54,062 nucleotides of DNA, from assembly GCF_000164135.1 (NCBI RefSeq), contig NZ_GG770563.1, forward strand, positions 48,422 through 102,483, read 5' to 3'. The first letter of the stretch is position 1. Every line of letters starts with the position of its first letter. The notes beneath the pieces were generated by a model. It was given only the letters and a program-made list of their open reading frames with translations. It searched no databases and was not told where the DNA came from. The translations under genes were made by a program, and so were the position numbers. Source of the DNA: Mycobacterium parascrofulaceum ATCC BAA-614. GTDB taxonomy: Bacteria > Actinomycetota > Actinomycetes > Mycobacteriales > Mycobacteriaceae. Below are positions 17,452 to 26,168 of this stretch, piece after piece.

Positions 17452-17467
17452 ATCGGGAATTCCCGAT
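17452..17467. promoter_or_regulatory. 16-bp palindrome upstream of an antitoxin-like gene
   Basis: ATCGGGAA-TTCCCGAT is a perfect dyad 90 bp upstream of the ATG at 17557. Probable operator for a dimeric regulator, possibly the downstream gene product itself. Confidence 0.4.
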
Positions 17468-17556
17468 ACTCCCTGCTCCAGACCTTATTGACAAATCGTC
17501 GATCCTTCGGCGTGTCACGGTTGCTGCAACCGAACCCCCTGGCAAGGTGAACTTCT

Positions 17557-17973
17557 ATGGCTCCTCCAAGCAAAGGTGATCGCGGCGCGCACATGGTGAA
17601 AAACCATCCAGCCGTTACGCAACGTCTCATCGCCATGGCAGAAGAGGCGGGTTCGTCGTCGATGTCTCAGTACATCGCTGACGTTCTGGCTCTCTATGTC
17701 GGCCTACCTGAGCATGTTCGCGAGTTCAATCAGCTGCCGATCGCGGCGACCCGGAAGTTGGACGGCCTGCGGGGTGACTCGCGGGACAACAGGATCATGA
17801 CGCGGCCGCATCGCGAGGTTTCTGAACGGCTTGCTCGACAGGCGGCCCAGTCGGGTTCGCACCGCGGCCAAGTGGCCCCCTATATCGCGGACGTCCTCGC
17901 GGTCCACGTCGGGTTGCCCGAGTATGCCCGAACCCCCACCTGCGTTGAGGAGGGCTTGCCGCTGGCCATGTGA
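17557..17973 (+). CDS. Duplicated antitoxin-like DNA-binding protein
   Basis: 138 residues made of two similar halves: AVTQRLIAMAEEAG...QYIADVLALYVGLPEHVRE (about 18-57) and EVSERLARQAAQSG...PYIADVLAVHVGLPEYART (about 86-125). Each half resembles the short ribbon-helix-helix-like mycobacterial proteins annotated as toxin-antitoxin components, here fused into a single-chain dimer. No toxin gene is adjacent. AAGGTGA precedes the ATG. Confidence 0.6.
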   Translation: MAPPSKGDRGAHMVKNHPAVTQRLIAMAEEAGSSSMSQYIADVLALYVGLPEHVREFNQLPIAATRKLDGLRGDSRDNRIMTRPHREVSERLARQAAQSGSHRGQVAPYIADVLAVHVGLPEYARTPTCVEEGLPLAM

Positions 17974-18071
17974 AACCCCCTAGCCCGGCCTCCCTTTCGT
18001 CTTGGCTGACTCTTGCCGGGCAGATATGACATCTCAATAGGCGGTGCGGCTCTACCCGCTGACATGACGAA

Positions 18072-18091
18072 GGCCCCGCGTTAACGGGGCC
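18072..18091 (+). terminator. Hairpin terminator
   Basis: GGCCCCG-CGTTAA-CGGGGCC, a perfect 7-bp stem 98 bp after the preceding stop codon, followed by TCTGTCT. Ends the unit before the putative rep gene. Confidence 0.65.
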
Positions 18092-18166
18092 TCTGTCTAG
18101 AGGGTTCAAACCGAGTTGGCAGCTCAGTTCCGGGTCCGCACCCGTTGCCCCTGAAAGGGACGTAGC

Positions 18167-19546
18167 TTGGACAGCTCGTCTCACGGTAGCGCATACCTTG
18201 CCGCGGTTCCAGATCCGCCGCGCGAACGGTGTGTAAACCGTGACATTTCTCGCGGCCGAGCTCCTAGTCGGCCGTTTGCTACGCGGCCCCGAACGTATCG
18301 CGGTTGTAGCGCTGTTCGCCCGCGGCGCGGTGTCGTGCGCACAACCCCGGTAGCCGAGGTGCTGCAGATCCGCCGCGGCCGCCGACTGCACGGTGGCGAT
18401 CCCCCGCCGGCGAGCGTGTTCGTCAACCTCGAGCTCGCCGAGGACACCTACGCAGGCGTGCCGTGCTGGTCCGGTGGGGGCGCCTACTGGGCGCACGTCA
18501 CCGTGGCCGCGGCCTACGACCTGCGCTACACCGAGATCCGGTCGCAGATGACCTCAGGGGGCATCGCCAAACGCACCCTGGTCGCGATCGCGGCCGCCTT
18601 CGCCCGCACTGCCGACGCCGACACCGGCCGCAACGCCCGGCCGACCAACGAACAGTTGCAGCGCGCGACCGGGTTTACCGAGCGCACCGTCCAGCGGGCC
18701 CGCGAATGCCTGCGCCTGCTTGGGGTGGCCACCGAGGTCCTGCGCGGCCGCCAACGCACCTACATCGAACGTATGGCGTCCTGGCGGATGGGCGATCGCC
18801 ACCGCGGCTGGGCCTCGGTGTGGGCGCTGCACGACGACGCCCAGGTCAACCGGGTTATCCACACCGTGTCACCCCACCTGGAACGGTCCCCAGTAACCAC
18901 CCACACCTCACCTTCAGAACGACTGGTTACTACCCACGGGCGCCACAAGGGCGCCCGGCACGGCGTCGCTACGCGCCGCCCAGCTCCAGACGCGGCAGGC
19001 TGGCGGCTGGCGGCGGACTGGCGAGCCGATTCGCACGCCCCACCGTGGGCACGCCGCTTCACCCCGACCAGCTGGGCGGCCATGCTCGCCGCGCCGGCGG
19101 CCGCCGGCTGGACCCCACGTGACCTCAACCAGCTCATCACCGACTGGCTCGGCGTCGGCCGGCGCATCCCCGACAGCCCCACACGACCGATAGGGCTGCT
19201 GGGGGCGATCCTGGCCTGGCACGGCACCGACAACCTGACCGAACGCCCGGCCGCTCTCGACGAGGCCCGCGAAGCTCAAGCCCGCGCCGCCGAAGAACGG
19301 CGCCGCGCCCACAGTGCGGCCGAGCACCGCGCACATCTGGCCGGCCGGGCCGCCGGCCAGGCCGCCCAGTCTGGTCCCGGCCACGCTGACGTGTTCGCCG
19401 CCCTGGCGGCCGCCCGACAGCGCACCGCGCAGCGTCGAACCGCTGAGGCTGCCGCCGAACAGGCACGCATCGAAGCGCTCATCGACCGCGCCCGCCGCAC
19501 CGGCACTCCCACCCCGGACGCGACTCGACACGACCTGTGGCGCTAA
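18167..19546 (+). CDS. Putative plasmid replication initiator (HTH)
   Basis: 459 residues from TTG 18167 (GAAAGGGA upstream); a later start is possible because residues 1-65 are Arg/Pro-rich. A winged-HTH-like segment lies at about 165-200 (TNEQLQRATGFTERTVQRAR). Residues 300-360 (WTPRDLNQLITDWLG and RPIGLLGAILAWHG) match, from memory, HTH Rep-like proteins of mycobacterial plasmids. The C-terminus is a long charged helix (EAREAQARAAEERRRAHSAA). An iteron-like 12-bp-period repeat begins 59 bp after the stop, which fits an initiator next to its origin. It could instead be a plasmid transcription factor. Confidence 0.55.
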   Translation: MDSSSHGSAYLAAVPDPPRERCVNRDISRGRAPSRPFATRPRTYRGCSAVRPRRGVVRTTPVAEVLQIRRGRRLHGGDPPPASVFVNLELAEDTYAGVPCWSGGGAYWAHVTVAAAYDLRYTEIRSQMTSGGIAKRTLVAIAAAFARTADADTGRNARPTNEQLQRATGFTERTVQRARECLRLLGVATEVLRGRQRTYIERMASWRMGDRHRGWASVWALHDDAQVNRVIHTVSPHLERSPVTTHTSPSERLVTTHGRHKGARHGVATRRPAPDAAGWRLAADWRADSHAPPWARRFTPTSWAAMLAAPAAAGWTPRDLNQLITDWLGVGRRIPDSPTRPIGLLGAILAWHGTDNLTERPAALDEAREAQARAAEERRRAHSAAEHRAHLAGRAAGQAAQSGPGHADVFAALAAARQRTAQRRTAEAAAEQARIEALIDRARRTGTPTPDATRHDLWR

Positions 19547-19605
19547 CCTGCGGTGACGCGCGCCCGTACCTCCCCATCGTCGCGGCGGTGAACACCGGCA
19601 AGACA

Positions 19606-19653
19606 TGCGATGAGATAGTCGTCGAGATATTTGATGCGATAGCGCGCCGAGTG
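19606..19653. repeat. 12-bp-period repeat (locus 1)
   Basis: Consecutive 12-mers TGCGATGAGATA, GTCGTCGAGATA, TTTGATGCGATA, GCGCGCCGAGTG. The GAGATA/GCGATA motif recurs every 12 bp. The same motif and period are found at 24089-24148 and 39130-39418. Candidate iterons or partition-protein sites, between the putative rep gene and the ESX operon. Confidence 0.6.
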
Positions 19654-19658
19654 GTGGG

Positions 19659-20000
19659 CTACCAGTCGTCGCGCAGTGCCTTGAGCTCGTGCCAGGATGA
19701 TTCCGGGCCCCAGTACCGGTCGATGATTGCATTACTGGCCTCGAATAAACGATCGAAGCTTTCGCGTAGCACGTCGGTGATCAGATCTTCCAGCCCGGTG
19801 TGGGTGTAATCGGCCAGTGCGGTCGGTTTGATGAAAAGGTCGCTCAGATACCCGTCGGAGTCGAAGGACGCTATCACCACGTCGCTGATCGGGTCGCGTT
19901 CGCGCATGTTGTGGGCGGCAGCGTTGAGTTCGGCCAGCAACGCTCGCGTGACGCGAAGCCCCTGGTCGACGTCGGCGATTCTTTCCTGAGGGGTGCTCAC
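19659..20000 (-). CDS. YbaB/EbfC-like (EspL-type) ESX accessory protein
   Basis: 113 residues. Central strands (VVIASFDSDGYLSDLFIKP) flanked by helices are the YbaB/EbfC nucleoid-protein fold, a type that accompanies EspB in ESX-1 (EspL, Rv3880c). The ATG overlaps the stop of the EspB-like gene by 4 bp (ATGA), so the pair is co-translated as espB-espL are. EspL stabilises ESX-1 substrates; the same role is inferred here. Confidence 0.7.
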   Translation of the reverse strand: MSTPQERIADVDQGLRVTRALLAELNAAAHNMRERDPISDVVIASFDSDGYLSDLFIKPTALADYTHTGLEDLITDVLRESFDRLFEASNAIIDRYWGPESSWHELKALRDDW

Positions 20001-21703
20001 TGCTTCTTCCGATCATCGGGTCTGGCGCGGCCTTCTCGACGGTTTTTGACCGGCTCGCTGTTGGGCGGCGCCACCACTTTCAGCTTGCGCTCCTGGTAGA
20101 GCTGCTTGTTGTCCGGGCCCGATCCCTCACCGCCGCCGCGCATGGGTGGCATCATCGGGCCCATGGCGCCCATCGCCGGGGCCGGTGCTTCGGCTGCCGC
20201 CGGCGCCGAGGGTGCCGACGCCGGCGCGGCCGCCGCCGGTGCAGCGACTTCGGGGGGTGCGGCCATAGGGCTCTCCCCGCCCGCGGGCTCGGTGTCACCC
20301 CCACCCCCGCCGGCGCCCAGATCATCGGGTGGTGACAGATCGCCGGCCGAGGGAGGCTCCGGTGACTGGGGGGATTGGTCGCCGCCGTGCTGCGGTTCAC
20401 CGCCGCCGGGATGCTGGCCCAAACCGCTCATCGCCGGCCCGGCCGCCTGTTCTAAGCCCTGTAGTGCCTTTTGGCCCGCGCCGGTCAGGCCGCCCAGAAC
20501 CCCACCTAGGCCGCCGACGACGCCGCCCATGATTCCCGGGATGACTTCCGAAGGCAGTGAGCTTGCCGTCGCCGGTAGGGCATCGGTCAGTGGGTCCGCG
20601 GGGGCCGCCGGGTCGGGGGCGCCGGGCGGCCATGTCGGCCCCGGTGTCAGGTTCTCTCCTAGACCAGGACCTCCCTGCACCGGGTCCACCGGTGCGCTCT
20701 TGGGTGAATGCTGTGGTTGTCGTGGTCCCACCGGGCCGTCACCGGCTCCGGTCGGCGGGGTAACCGGCGCAACATCTGGGCTTGGGCCCGGCGGCGGCTT
20801 GGGTACGTCGGGCTGTCGTGGCGCCGCTTCGGAGAACGTGTACGTGGTGAACCCGGCCGTCGAGGCCGAGTAGAGCTTGCTGACCTTCACTTGCGCATTG
20901 ACCACGGCCACCCGGTGGGCGCCGCCGGCGCGGGCATTGGACTGCAACGCGGCTTTGAGCTCCCGCTCGGCGTCCAGCACGTGGCGATACGGCGGGACAT
21001 CAGTGACGACTTTGGAGAAGTTCTGAATGTGGGCTTTGGCCTGCTCAGCCAGGCCGTCGACATAGTGGGCATGGCCTTCATACCAGGTCTGAAGTGCCCG
21101 CATCTTGGTCGTGGCTGCATCGGCGGATTTTGCTTGCCATCCATCACCGGCCGTGCTGATCGCGGTGCCCAGTTGATCGGCAGCCTCACGCAGTTGTTTG
21201 GCTTCGCCGCGCAGGCTGGTTTCCATGGCCTGCCAGGTCTGCTTGCCCGTGCCGGCCCGGCCGGTCTCAATCAACCTGGCGATGTCACGCGGGCTGGTGG
21301 GGACTTCACCGGCGGGCAGACCGCCACCTGCCCCGCCTGACACGAGATCCGCGGGCACCACAGGCGCGGCCGGTAGGGACCGCGTAGCCGACACCGCCCG
21401 CACAGCCCCACCCGATCCCGCGCTGCCCAACGTCCCTGCGGACTGCACTTCCTGCTCGTCGTAAGCGCCGGCGCTGGCATCGAGTTTCACCCCGAACTGG
21501 CGCGCCATCGTGTTGGCCATCGTGGTGTATTTGCGAGCCAAGCTCACCTGTGCGGTGAAACGGGTGCTCGCGCCCACCGACACCATGTCCGCGGCGCTTG
21601 GCTGCACCTGACCCGAACCGGGCGTTGCGGTCCCGCCCGCCGCGTCGGCCTGACGGCCCGCCGAGCGGACAACGTCGGTGTCAACCCGTACTGAATCCGC
21701 CAC
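19997..21703 (-). CDS. EspB-like PE-PPE fusion ESX substrate
   Basis: 568 residues from GTG 21703; the longer ORF starts inside the previous gene. A PE-like helical hairpin (1-85) ends in YDEQE (Y81-E85), the YxxxD/E secretion motif. A PPE-like domain (about 155-280) has DGWQAKSADAATTKM (WxG-like). The remainder is a Pro/Gly/Ala-rich tail ending in a basic KNRREGRARPDDRKKQ. This order matches EspB, the ESX-1 substrate that oligomerises into a ring. It lies 16 bp downstream of a WXG100-like gene and overlaps the YbaB-like gene. Confidence 0.75.
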   Translation of the reverse strand: MADSVRVDTDVVRSAGRQADAAGGTATPGSGQVQPSAADMVSVGASTRFTAQVSLARKYTTMANTMARQFGVKLDASAGAYDEQEVQSAGTLGSAGSGGAVRAVSATRSLPAAPVVPADLVSGGAGGGLPAGEVPTSPRDIARLIETGRAGTGKQTWQAMETSLRGEAKQLREAADQLGTAISTAGDGWQAKSADAATTKMRALQTWYEGHAHYVDGLAEQAKAHIQNFSKVVTDVPPYRHVLDAERELKAALQSNARAGGAHRVAVVNAQVKVSKLYSASTAGFTTYTFSEAAPRQPDVPKPPPGPSPDVAPVTPPTGAGDGPVGPRQPQHSPKSAPVDPVQGGPGLGENLTPGPTWPPGAPDPAAPADPLTDALPATASSLPSEVIPGIMGGVVGGLGGVLGGLTGAGQKALQGLEQAAGPAMSGLGQHPGGGEPQHGGDQSPQSPEPPSAGDLSPPDDLGAGGGGGDTEPAGGESPMAAPPEVAAPAAAAPASAPSAPAAAEAPAPAMGAMGPMMPPMRGGGEGSGPDNKQLYQERKLKVVAPPNSEPVKNRREGRARPDDRKKQ

Positions 21704-21719
21704 CGCGCAAGCCCTATGG

Positions 21720-22025
21720 TTAGGTTTGCAGGGTTTGCTGGTTGTCGGCTTCGGTCTGCTGGTAGGAGGCCAGGCTGGACCGAATATGGCCAGCCACACC
21801 CTCGCAGTATTGTCCCAGCGCCTGACCGGCCTCAGCACGTGCCTGCAGCGTCTCGTTCAACGCCTGACGCACTTCCCATCCGATGTCGCCGAAGCGTTGT
21901 CCCACGCTTTGCGCTGTGCCAGGGTCGACGCTGAGGCGCTCACGCACCCGCGGACCCTCTTGATCCCACCATTGCGCGTGCTGATGCCACTCGTCGAAAT
22001 CCAGCGTCGCACTATTGCCGGCCAC
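21720..22025 (-). CDS. WXG100-sized ESX protein
   Basis: 101 residues from GTG 22025, which has GGGAGGT six bases upstream (an ATG-initiated form would start at 22067). Two helices are predicted around FDEWHQHAQWWDQEGPRV and ALNETLQARAEAGQALGQYC. Size and a Trp-containing first helix fit the WXG100/ESAT-6-like class, though the canonical WxG turn is not evident. First gene of the coupled pair with the EspB-like protein. Confidence 0.62.
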   Translation of the reverse strand: MAGNSATLDFDEWHQHAQWWDQEGPRVRERLSVDPGTAQSVGQRFGDIGWEVRQALNETLQARAEAGQALGQYCEGVAGHIRSSLASYQQTEADNQQTLQT

Positions 22026-22100
22026 CGCATACCTCCCATTGAACTGGCTGTTTGCTAAGCCTAACAACGACTTAGCGGGCTACGCATCGGTCGGCGCTGG

Positions 22101-22442
22101 CTAAAAATCGATCGTGTGCCGGTATTCGTCGACGTCGGTCAAACTGGGCCACCCCGGGGTCGTCGGCAGCGCTGTGCCGTATTCCTCGATGACACGCTGG
22201 CGCTGTTCGGCGCGGGCCCGCATCAACGCCAACCGGTGCAGACGCATAATCCGATCCGCCAGTATCTCTGCGGTCCACGACCGGGTGACCTCGGGTTCGA
22301 GCTGGACCTGCAGCCCCTCCCCTTGCCAGTCGACCGCGACCATCAAGGCGCCGTCGGCCGACCACTCCGCGACAGTGGGAATGGCACCTTCCTCTGGCAG
22401 CTGTTCGTCGGTCACCGCGACTCCCGCATCAAGGCCCCACAT
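22101..22442 (-). CDS. Small ESX accessory protein, YbaB/EspL-like?
   Basis: 113 residues. WSADGALMVAVDWQGEGLQV followed by a long helix (ILADRIMRLHRLALMRARAE) gives a beta-then-helix layout like YbaB or DUF2694-type ESX accessory proteins. Its ATG directly abuts the TAA of the DUF4226-like gene (TAAATG), so translation is coupled. Probably a chaperone or stabiliser for neighbouring substrates; this is inferred from context. Confidence 0.6.
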   Translation of the reverse strand: MWGLDAGVAVTDEQLPEEGAIPTVAEWSADGALMVAVDWQGEGLQVQLEPEVTRSWTAEILADRIMRLHRLALMRARAEQRQRVIEEYGTALPTTPGWPSLTDVDEYRHTIDF

Positions 22443-23963
22443 TTAGGTACCGCTGGTATTCGTTGTCGTCGGCTGGCCCGCCGGAGCAGGGCTGCCCGGC
22501 GCAGGCGGCGCAGCGGGAGTACCCGCCAGCCCAGGTGGGTCGATCCAGCCCGAAAAATCACCTGTCGGCAGGGCACTTTGTGGTTGTAGCTGCCCATCCA
22601 GCCAGATTTTGCCATTACCCATGTACATCACCGGGTCACGACTCTTAAATTGCGCGATTTCACCGGGCACCAAATGACTCGGGTCGGCCGGAGCGGTCAC
22701 CGGTGTACCTGGAGGCGGCAGCTCCACATGAGCCTGCTTCCAGGCATCAGTGACGGTCTGCCCGTTGAGGACCCCACGCACCGCCGCGGCGTGTTGGGCC
22801 GTTGTTGCCGTCACCGGAGAACCGTCCGGCATCTGCACCACCTGGCTTGGGTCACCACCCGCACTGGCCGGGACCGCGGCCGGCGGGGCAGGCTGGGTGC
22901 TCGGCGCAGGCTGCGTCGTCCCCGCGGGCTGAGTCTGCCCGTTCTTGCTGCCGGTGTCGTCCTTACCAGCCGCCCCGTCATTGTTTTTCCCGCCATCACT
23001 GTCACCCTTGCCGTGCGGGCCGTCTTCGAAATCGTCGGACTTGCCGTGATCGTGAGCGCCGGTGTCTTTAAACCCGTCTCCACCGCCCTGACCGGCAAGC
23101 CCACTCAGGCCGCCCAGGCCGCCCAGGGCGTCCATCGGCAGTGAGCCTGCCGCCCCACCCAAGGCGCCCGGAATCGAACCCAGACCCGCCATCGCAGGAC
23201 CCAACATCGACAGCGGATCACCCATGCCCGCTCCCCCCAAGCCCGCCAACGGGTCGGTCAATCCCCCACTGCCCGTAGGGGTTCCGCCCCCACCGGCGCC
23301 CCCGCCATCACCACCACCGCTGCCGCCATCACCACCGCCACCGCCGCCGTCAGTGGTGTTACCGCCCGTGTCACCGTTGCCGCCATCACCGCCGCCGCCG
23401 TTCGCCCCACCTGCGCCCTTTTTCTTCGGATGATCCCCACCCGCGGTACCGCGGTACTCATCACCCAGGGCGGCCAGCAACTCAGCCTGTTTTTTGCTAT
23501 CGACCTTCGAGCTGTCCAGAACCTGTTGAATCTCGGCCAGCTGACCATCCAAGAATTGGTTGAACAACGCCATCGCGTGCGGATCATTGGCCATCTGTGG
23601 GTTCGCCGCCAGCGCGCGGCGCGCTGTCTCAATGTTGCCCACGATCCCACTAATTTTCGACCGGGCCGCATCATTGGCGGCGAAGATCTGTTTCAGCAGG
23701 TCAGATAGCTTGTCATCCGTCTGATTCACCGCCCCGCTCGCCTGCTGATAGGTGGTTCCGGCCTGATCGACGCCCTGCTGTAAACCACTGGGGCCGTTGG
23801 GAACTTGCGGCGCCGGCCCCCACGGCGGGCCTGCGTTGGGCAGCGGACCCGGCCCCCACTGCTCGGGTGGCCCATCATCGCCGCCGTCCCCGCCATCATC
23901 ATCCCCGTCGAATATGCCCGTCAGGTCATCCAACAGGTCATCGAAGACGTCAAATAAGCCCAT
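22443..23963 (-). CDS. DUF4226-like ESX-associated protein with Gly/Asp-rich middle
   Basis: 506 residues. An acidic N-terminus (FDGDDDGGDGGDDG) is followed by a helical domain at about 55-170 (GLQQGVDQAGTTYQQASGAV...ALGDEYRG), the DUF4226-type pattern. Then come Gly-rich and charged low-complexity segments and a small C-terminal globular domain at about 395-480 (GEIAQFKSRDPVMYMGNGKI, GWIDPPGL). No signal peptide. Most upstream gene of the minus-strand ESX substrate run and related to the gene at 19-993. Confidence 0.68.
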   Translation of the reverse strand: MGLFDVFDDLLDDLTGIFDGDDDGGDGGDDGPPEQWGPGPLPNAGPPWGPAPQVPNGPSGLQQGVDQAGTTYQQASGAVNQTDDKLSDLLKQIFAANDAARSKISGIVGNIETARRALAANPQMANDPHAMALFNQFLDGQLAEIQQVLDSSKVDSKKQAELLAALGDEYRGTAGGDHPKKKGAGGANGGGGDGGNGDTGGNTTDGGGGGGDGGSGGGDGGGAGGGGTPTGSGGLTDPLAGLGGAGMGDPLSMLGPAMAGLGSIPGALGGAAGSLPMDALGGLGGLSGLAGQGGGDGFKDTGAHDHGKSDDFEDGPHGKGDSDGGKNNDGAAGKDDTGSKNGQTQPAGTTQPAPSTQPAPPAAVPASAGGDPSQVVQMPDGSPVTATTAQHAAAVRGVLNGQTVTDAWKQAHVELPPPGTPVTAPADPSHLVPGEIAQFKSRDPVMYMGNGKIWLDGQLQPQSALPTGDFSGWIDPPGLAGTPAAPPAPGSPAPAGQPTTTNTSGT

Positions 23964-24088
23964 CGCGGCCGAATCCCCTCTAAGTGCAGGTCGTTGGGCA
24001 AAACGCTACCGCCGCCTGCCGGCACTATGCGACGGTCGCGCCCCACCGATTTGGATCGATTCGCCGCCCATCCCCGACCGGTCAGCAA

Positions 24089-24148
24089 GCGCGTGAGATA
24101 TTCCATGAGATAACGCAGCAGATAGCGCACGACATAGCGGCATCCAGC
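24089..24148. repeat. 12-bp-period repeat (locus 2)
   Basis: GCGCGTGAGATA, TTCCATGAGATA, ACGCAGCAGATA, GCGCACGACATA, GCGGCATCCAGC in exact 12-bp register. Same motif as loci 1 and 3. It sits between the ESX operon and the 3' fragment of the DUF2637 gene. Confidence 0.65.
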
Positions 24149-24184
24149 TTGCGAACGTGGAATTTCCCTGTTTGAGGTGCGGAC

Positions 24185-24545
24185 TTACACCTCGCCGGTC
24201 GCCATGCCCAGCGCCGCACCGGCAGCGTCGCGAATCTTTCCCACCGTGTCGTGGTGCAGCCCGACCTCCGGCTTCGCCCCGATCGCGCGCAGAGAGAGCG
24301 CTGGCCGAGACTCATACAAGTACCGCAGCACCTGCACCATCTTGTCGGTAGGCACACTCGGGCAGTACCCCTCTTCGTGCAGCTTGGCCGCCGCTGCCTC
24401 CCACCGGTCCATTCGCTGCGCGGCCAGCTCCAGCGCCCGGTCACGCACCTGCGAGCGCGCATCCGGCGGTGGCACCGGATCAAACCGCCACAAGATCCCC
24501 AGAATGTGCGTGGTCGCCAATAGCGCCACCGGCGGGAACCACGCG
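24185..24545 (-). pseudogene. DUF2637 gene, 3' half
   Basis: Reads ...WFPPVALLATTHILGILWRF then a charged linker and a C-terminal HTH-like segment (LSLRAIGAKPEVGLHHDTVG). The hydrophobic start is the last transmembrane helix of DUF2637 membrane proteins, which normally follows the segment now found at 38423-38986. No in-frame DUF2637 N-terminus precedes it here; homology begins near 24545 beside the recombinase cassette. An ATG at 24529 could still give a 114-residue product. Confidence 0.75.
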
Positions 24546-24697
24546 GAATTGCATCAGATGCATGATGTGCTTGGGATGCGAAGTCGATGTTCGACATAGG
24601 GAGCGTACTCCAGCGTGATGTGCACGGGGGCTTCCGAACTGCGGGTTTCTGACGTAGATTGCATGTGATGCACGTTTAGTGCATTGGAAGGTTGGGG

Positions 24698-25819
24698 GTG
24701 GTGGGCAGGAAACGCGAATTGCCGGCGCCCGGTTCGGCGCATCTGGAGTTGGCGCCTGGTGTGCGGCATCTTCATCCCGAGGACGACATGGTGCGGGCGA
24801 TGTTGTCGGGGTGGGCCAAGCAGCAGTTGGGTGGGCGGTTGTGTGCGGAAAACACGGTGAAGGTACGGGCCTCGTGCGTCGGTGAGTTCATCGAGTTTTC
24901 GGGAGCGTATCCGTGGGAGTGGACGGCCCGGATGATGGATGAGTGGAGCGCGCATCTGGTGGGGTCGCTGTCTCGGGCGAAGTCCACGATCCGTCAGAAG
25001 CAGGGCGCGGTCCGGCTGTTCTGTAGCTTCATCACCTCGCCCTATTACGACTGGCCGACGCAGTGTGAACTGTGGTTCGGCGATCATCCGACGCAGATCT
25101 GTCACGAGTGGAACACCTCGGCGCATCTTGTCGATTACGAGGGTGATCCGGGCCGTCGGCCGTTCACCCGCAAGGAGCTTCAGGATTTCCTTGATTGCGC
25201 CGACGCGCAGGTCGAGAAGGCTCGCCGGTCGCGGCGTAAGGGCACGTTGGCCGCCTATCGGGACACGACGATGTTCAAGGTGATGTACGGCTGGGGTTTG
25301 CGGATCAACGAGCTGTGTCGGCTGGATCTGGCCGACATGTATCGCAATCCGCACGCTCCCGAGTTGGGGCCGTGTGGGTTTCTGCATGTCCGGTACGGGA
25401 AGGCCTCGCGAGGGTCGCCGCCCAAGAGGCGGACGGTGCCGACGTTGATGCCGTGGGCGGCGGAGGCACTGTTGGACTATGTCAACAACATTCGGCCGTT
25501 GTATGAGCCTGGGCAGAAGCAGGCGCTGTGGCTGACCGAACGGCGCTCGCAGGTGAAGGTGCGGACGTTGACGGGCACCTTCGACGACATCCGGGATGAG
25601 GTGGGCCTGGATCGCAAGCTCACCCCGCACTGTTTTCGGCATTCGTTCATCAGCCACATGACCGAGGACGGCGTGGATCCACGGTTCCTGCAGGAAATTT
25701 CCGGTCACCGGTTCGCCAGTACCACCGGCATCTATACCCATGTCACCGGCGAGTTCATGAACAAGATGCTCACCGACGCGCTGGGGCGGGTGTCCAGCTT
25801 TGGAGAGGGACACCAATGA
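24698..25819 (+). CDS. Tyrosine recombinase/integrase (cassette gene 1)
   Basis: 373 residues from GTG 24698 (GGAAGG upstream; TTG 24692 or GTG 24701 possible). The full catalytic set is present: R202 (YGWGLRINELCRL), H311 and R314 (PHCFRHSF), H337 (SGHRFAS) and the nucleophile Y346 (TTGIYTHV). An N-terminal core-binding SAM-like domain precedes it. Its ATGA overlap with the HTH gene and the following zinc-ribbon gene form a three-gene unit that recalls Tn554-type tnpA/B/C elements. It is the likely agent of insertion of the surrounding element. Confidence 0.9.
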   Translation: MVGRKRELPAPGSAHLELAPGVRHLHPEDDMVRAMLSGWAKQQLGGRLCAENTVKVRASCVGEFIEFSGAYPWEWTARMMDEWSAHLVGSLSRAKSTIRQKQGAVRLFCSFITSPYYDWPTQCELWFGDHPTQICHEWNTSAHLVDYEGDPGRRPFTRKELQDFLDCADAQVEKARRSRRKGTLAAYRDTTMFKVMYGWGLRINELCRLDLADMYRNPHAPELGPCGFLHVRYGKASRGSPPKRRTVPTLMPWAAEALLDYVNNIRPLYEPGQKQALWLTERRSQVKVRTLTGTFDDIRDEVGLDRKLTPHCFRHSFISHMTEDGVDPRFLQEISGHRFASTTGIYTHVTGEFMNKMLTDALGRVSSFGEGHQ

Positions 25820-26160
25820 CCGCCGATTACCACTGGCATCTGCGCAGGCTGATGGCCGAACGCGGACTGTTCAACACGACAGCGTTGCGGCCACTGCTGG
25901 CCGAACGCGGGGTGCAGCTGTCGGCCAGCCAGGTTTACCGGCTCGTGACCGAGAAGCCGGAACGGTTGAGCCTGCCCACCCTGGTGGCACTGGTGGACAT
26001 TTTGGGGTGTGCGATGGACGAGTTGATCGAGATCGTGCCCGCCACAGCTGCCTCGGCGAAGAAGGCCGCGGGCGCAGCGGAGCGCAGCAAACCGGTCAGG
26101 ACGCGTGAACTTGGTGGCCACCGCCCCGTCCGGGCCAAGATCGTCGACGCGGATTCCTAG
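25816..26160 (+). CDS. Cro/C1-type HTH protein (cassette gene 2)
   Basis: 114 residues. Residues 1-75 are a YozG-like XRE domain (LSASQVYRLVTEKPERLSLP, then LVDILGCAMDELIEI). The tail is basic and Ala-rich. Overlaps the recombinase by 4 bp (ATGA). Within such cassettes it may regulate excision or bind the ends; inferred from position. Confidence 0.8.
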   Translation: MTADYHWHLRRLMAERGLFNTTALRPLLAERGVQLSASQVYRLVTEKPERLSLPTLVALVDILGCAMDELIEIVPATAASAKKAAGAAERSKPVRTRELGGHRPVRAKIVDADS

Positions 26161-26168
26161 GCCGGCGG

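Noticed and set aside
18090..18120. tRNA-like GGGTTCAAACC segment
   Set aside because: No cloverleaf can be drawn around it; no acceptor or anticodon stems.
20106..20873. Long plus-strand Pro-rich ORF
   Set aside because: Shadow of the Gly/Ala/Pro-rich tail of the EspB-like gene on the minus strand.
23224..23433. Poly-Pro plus-strand ORF
   Set aside because: Antisense of the Gly-rich stretch in the DUF4226-like gene.
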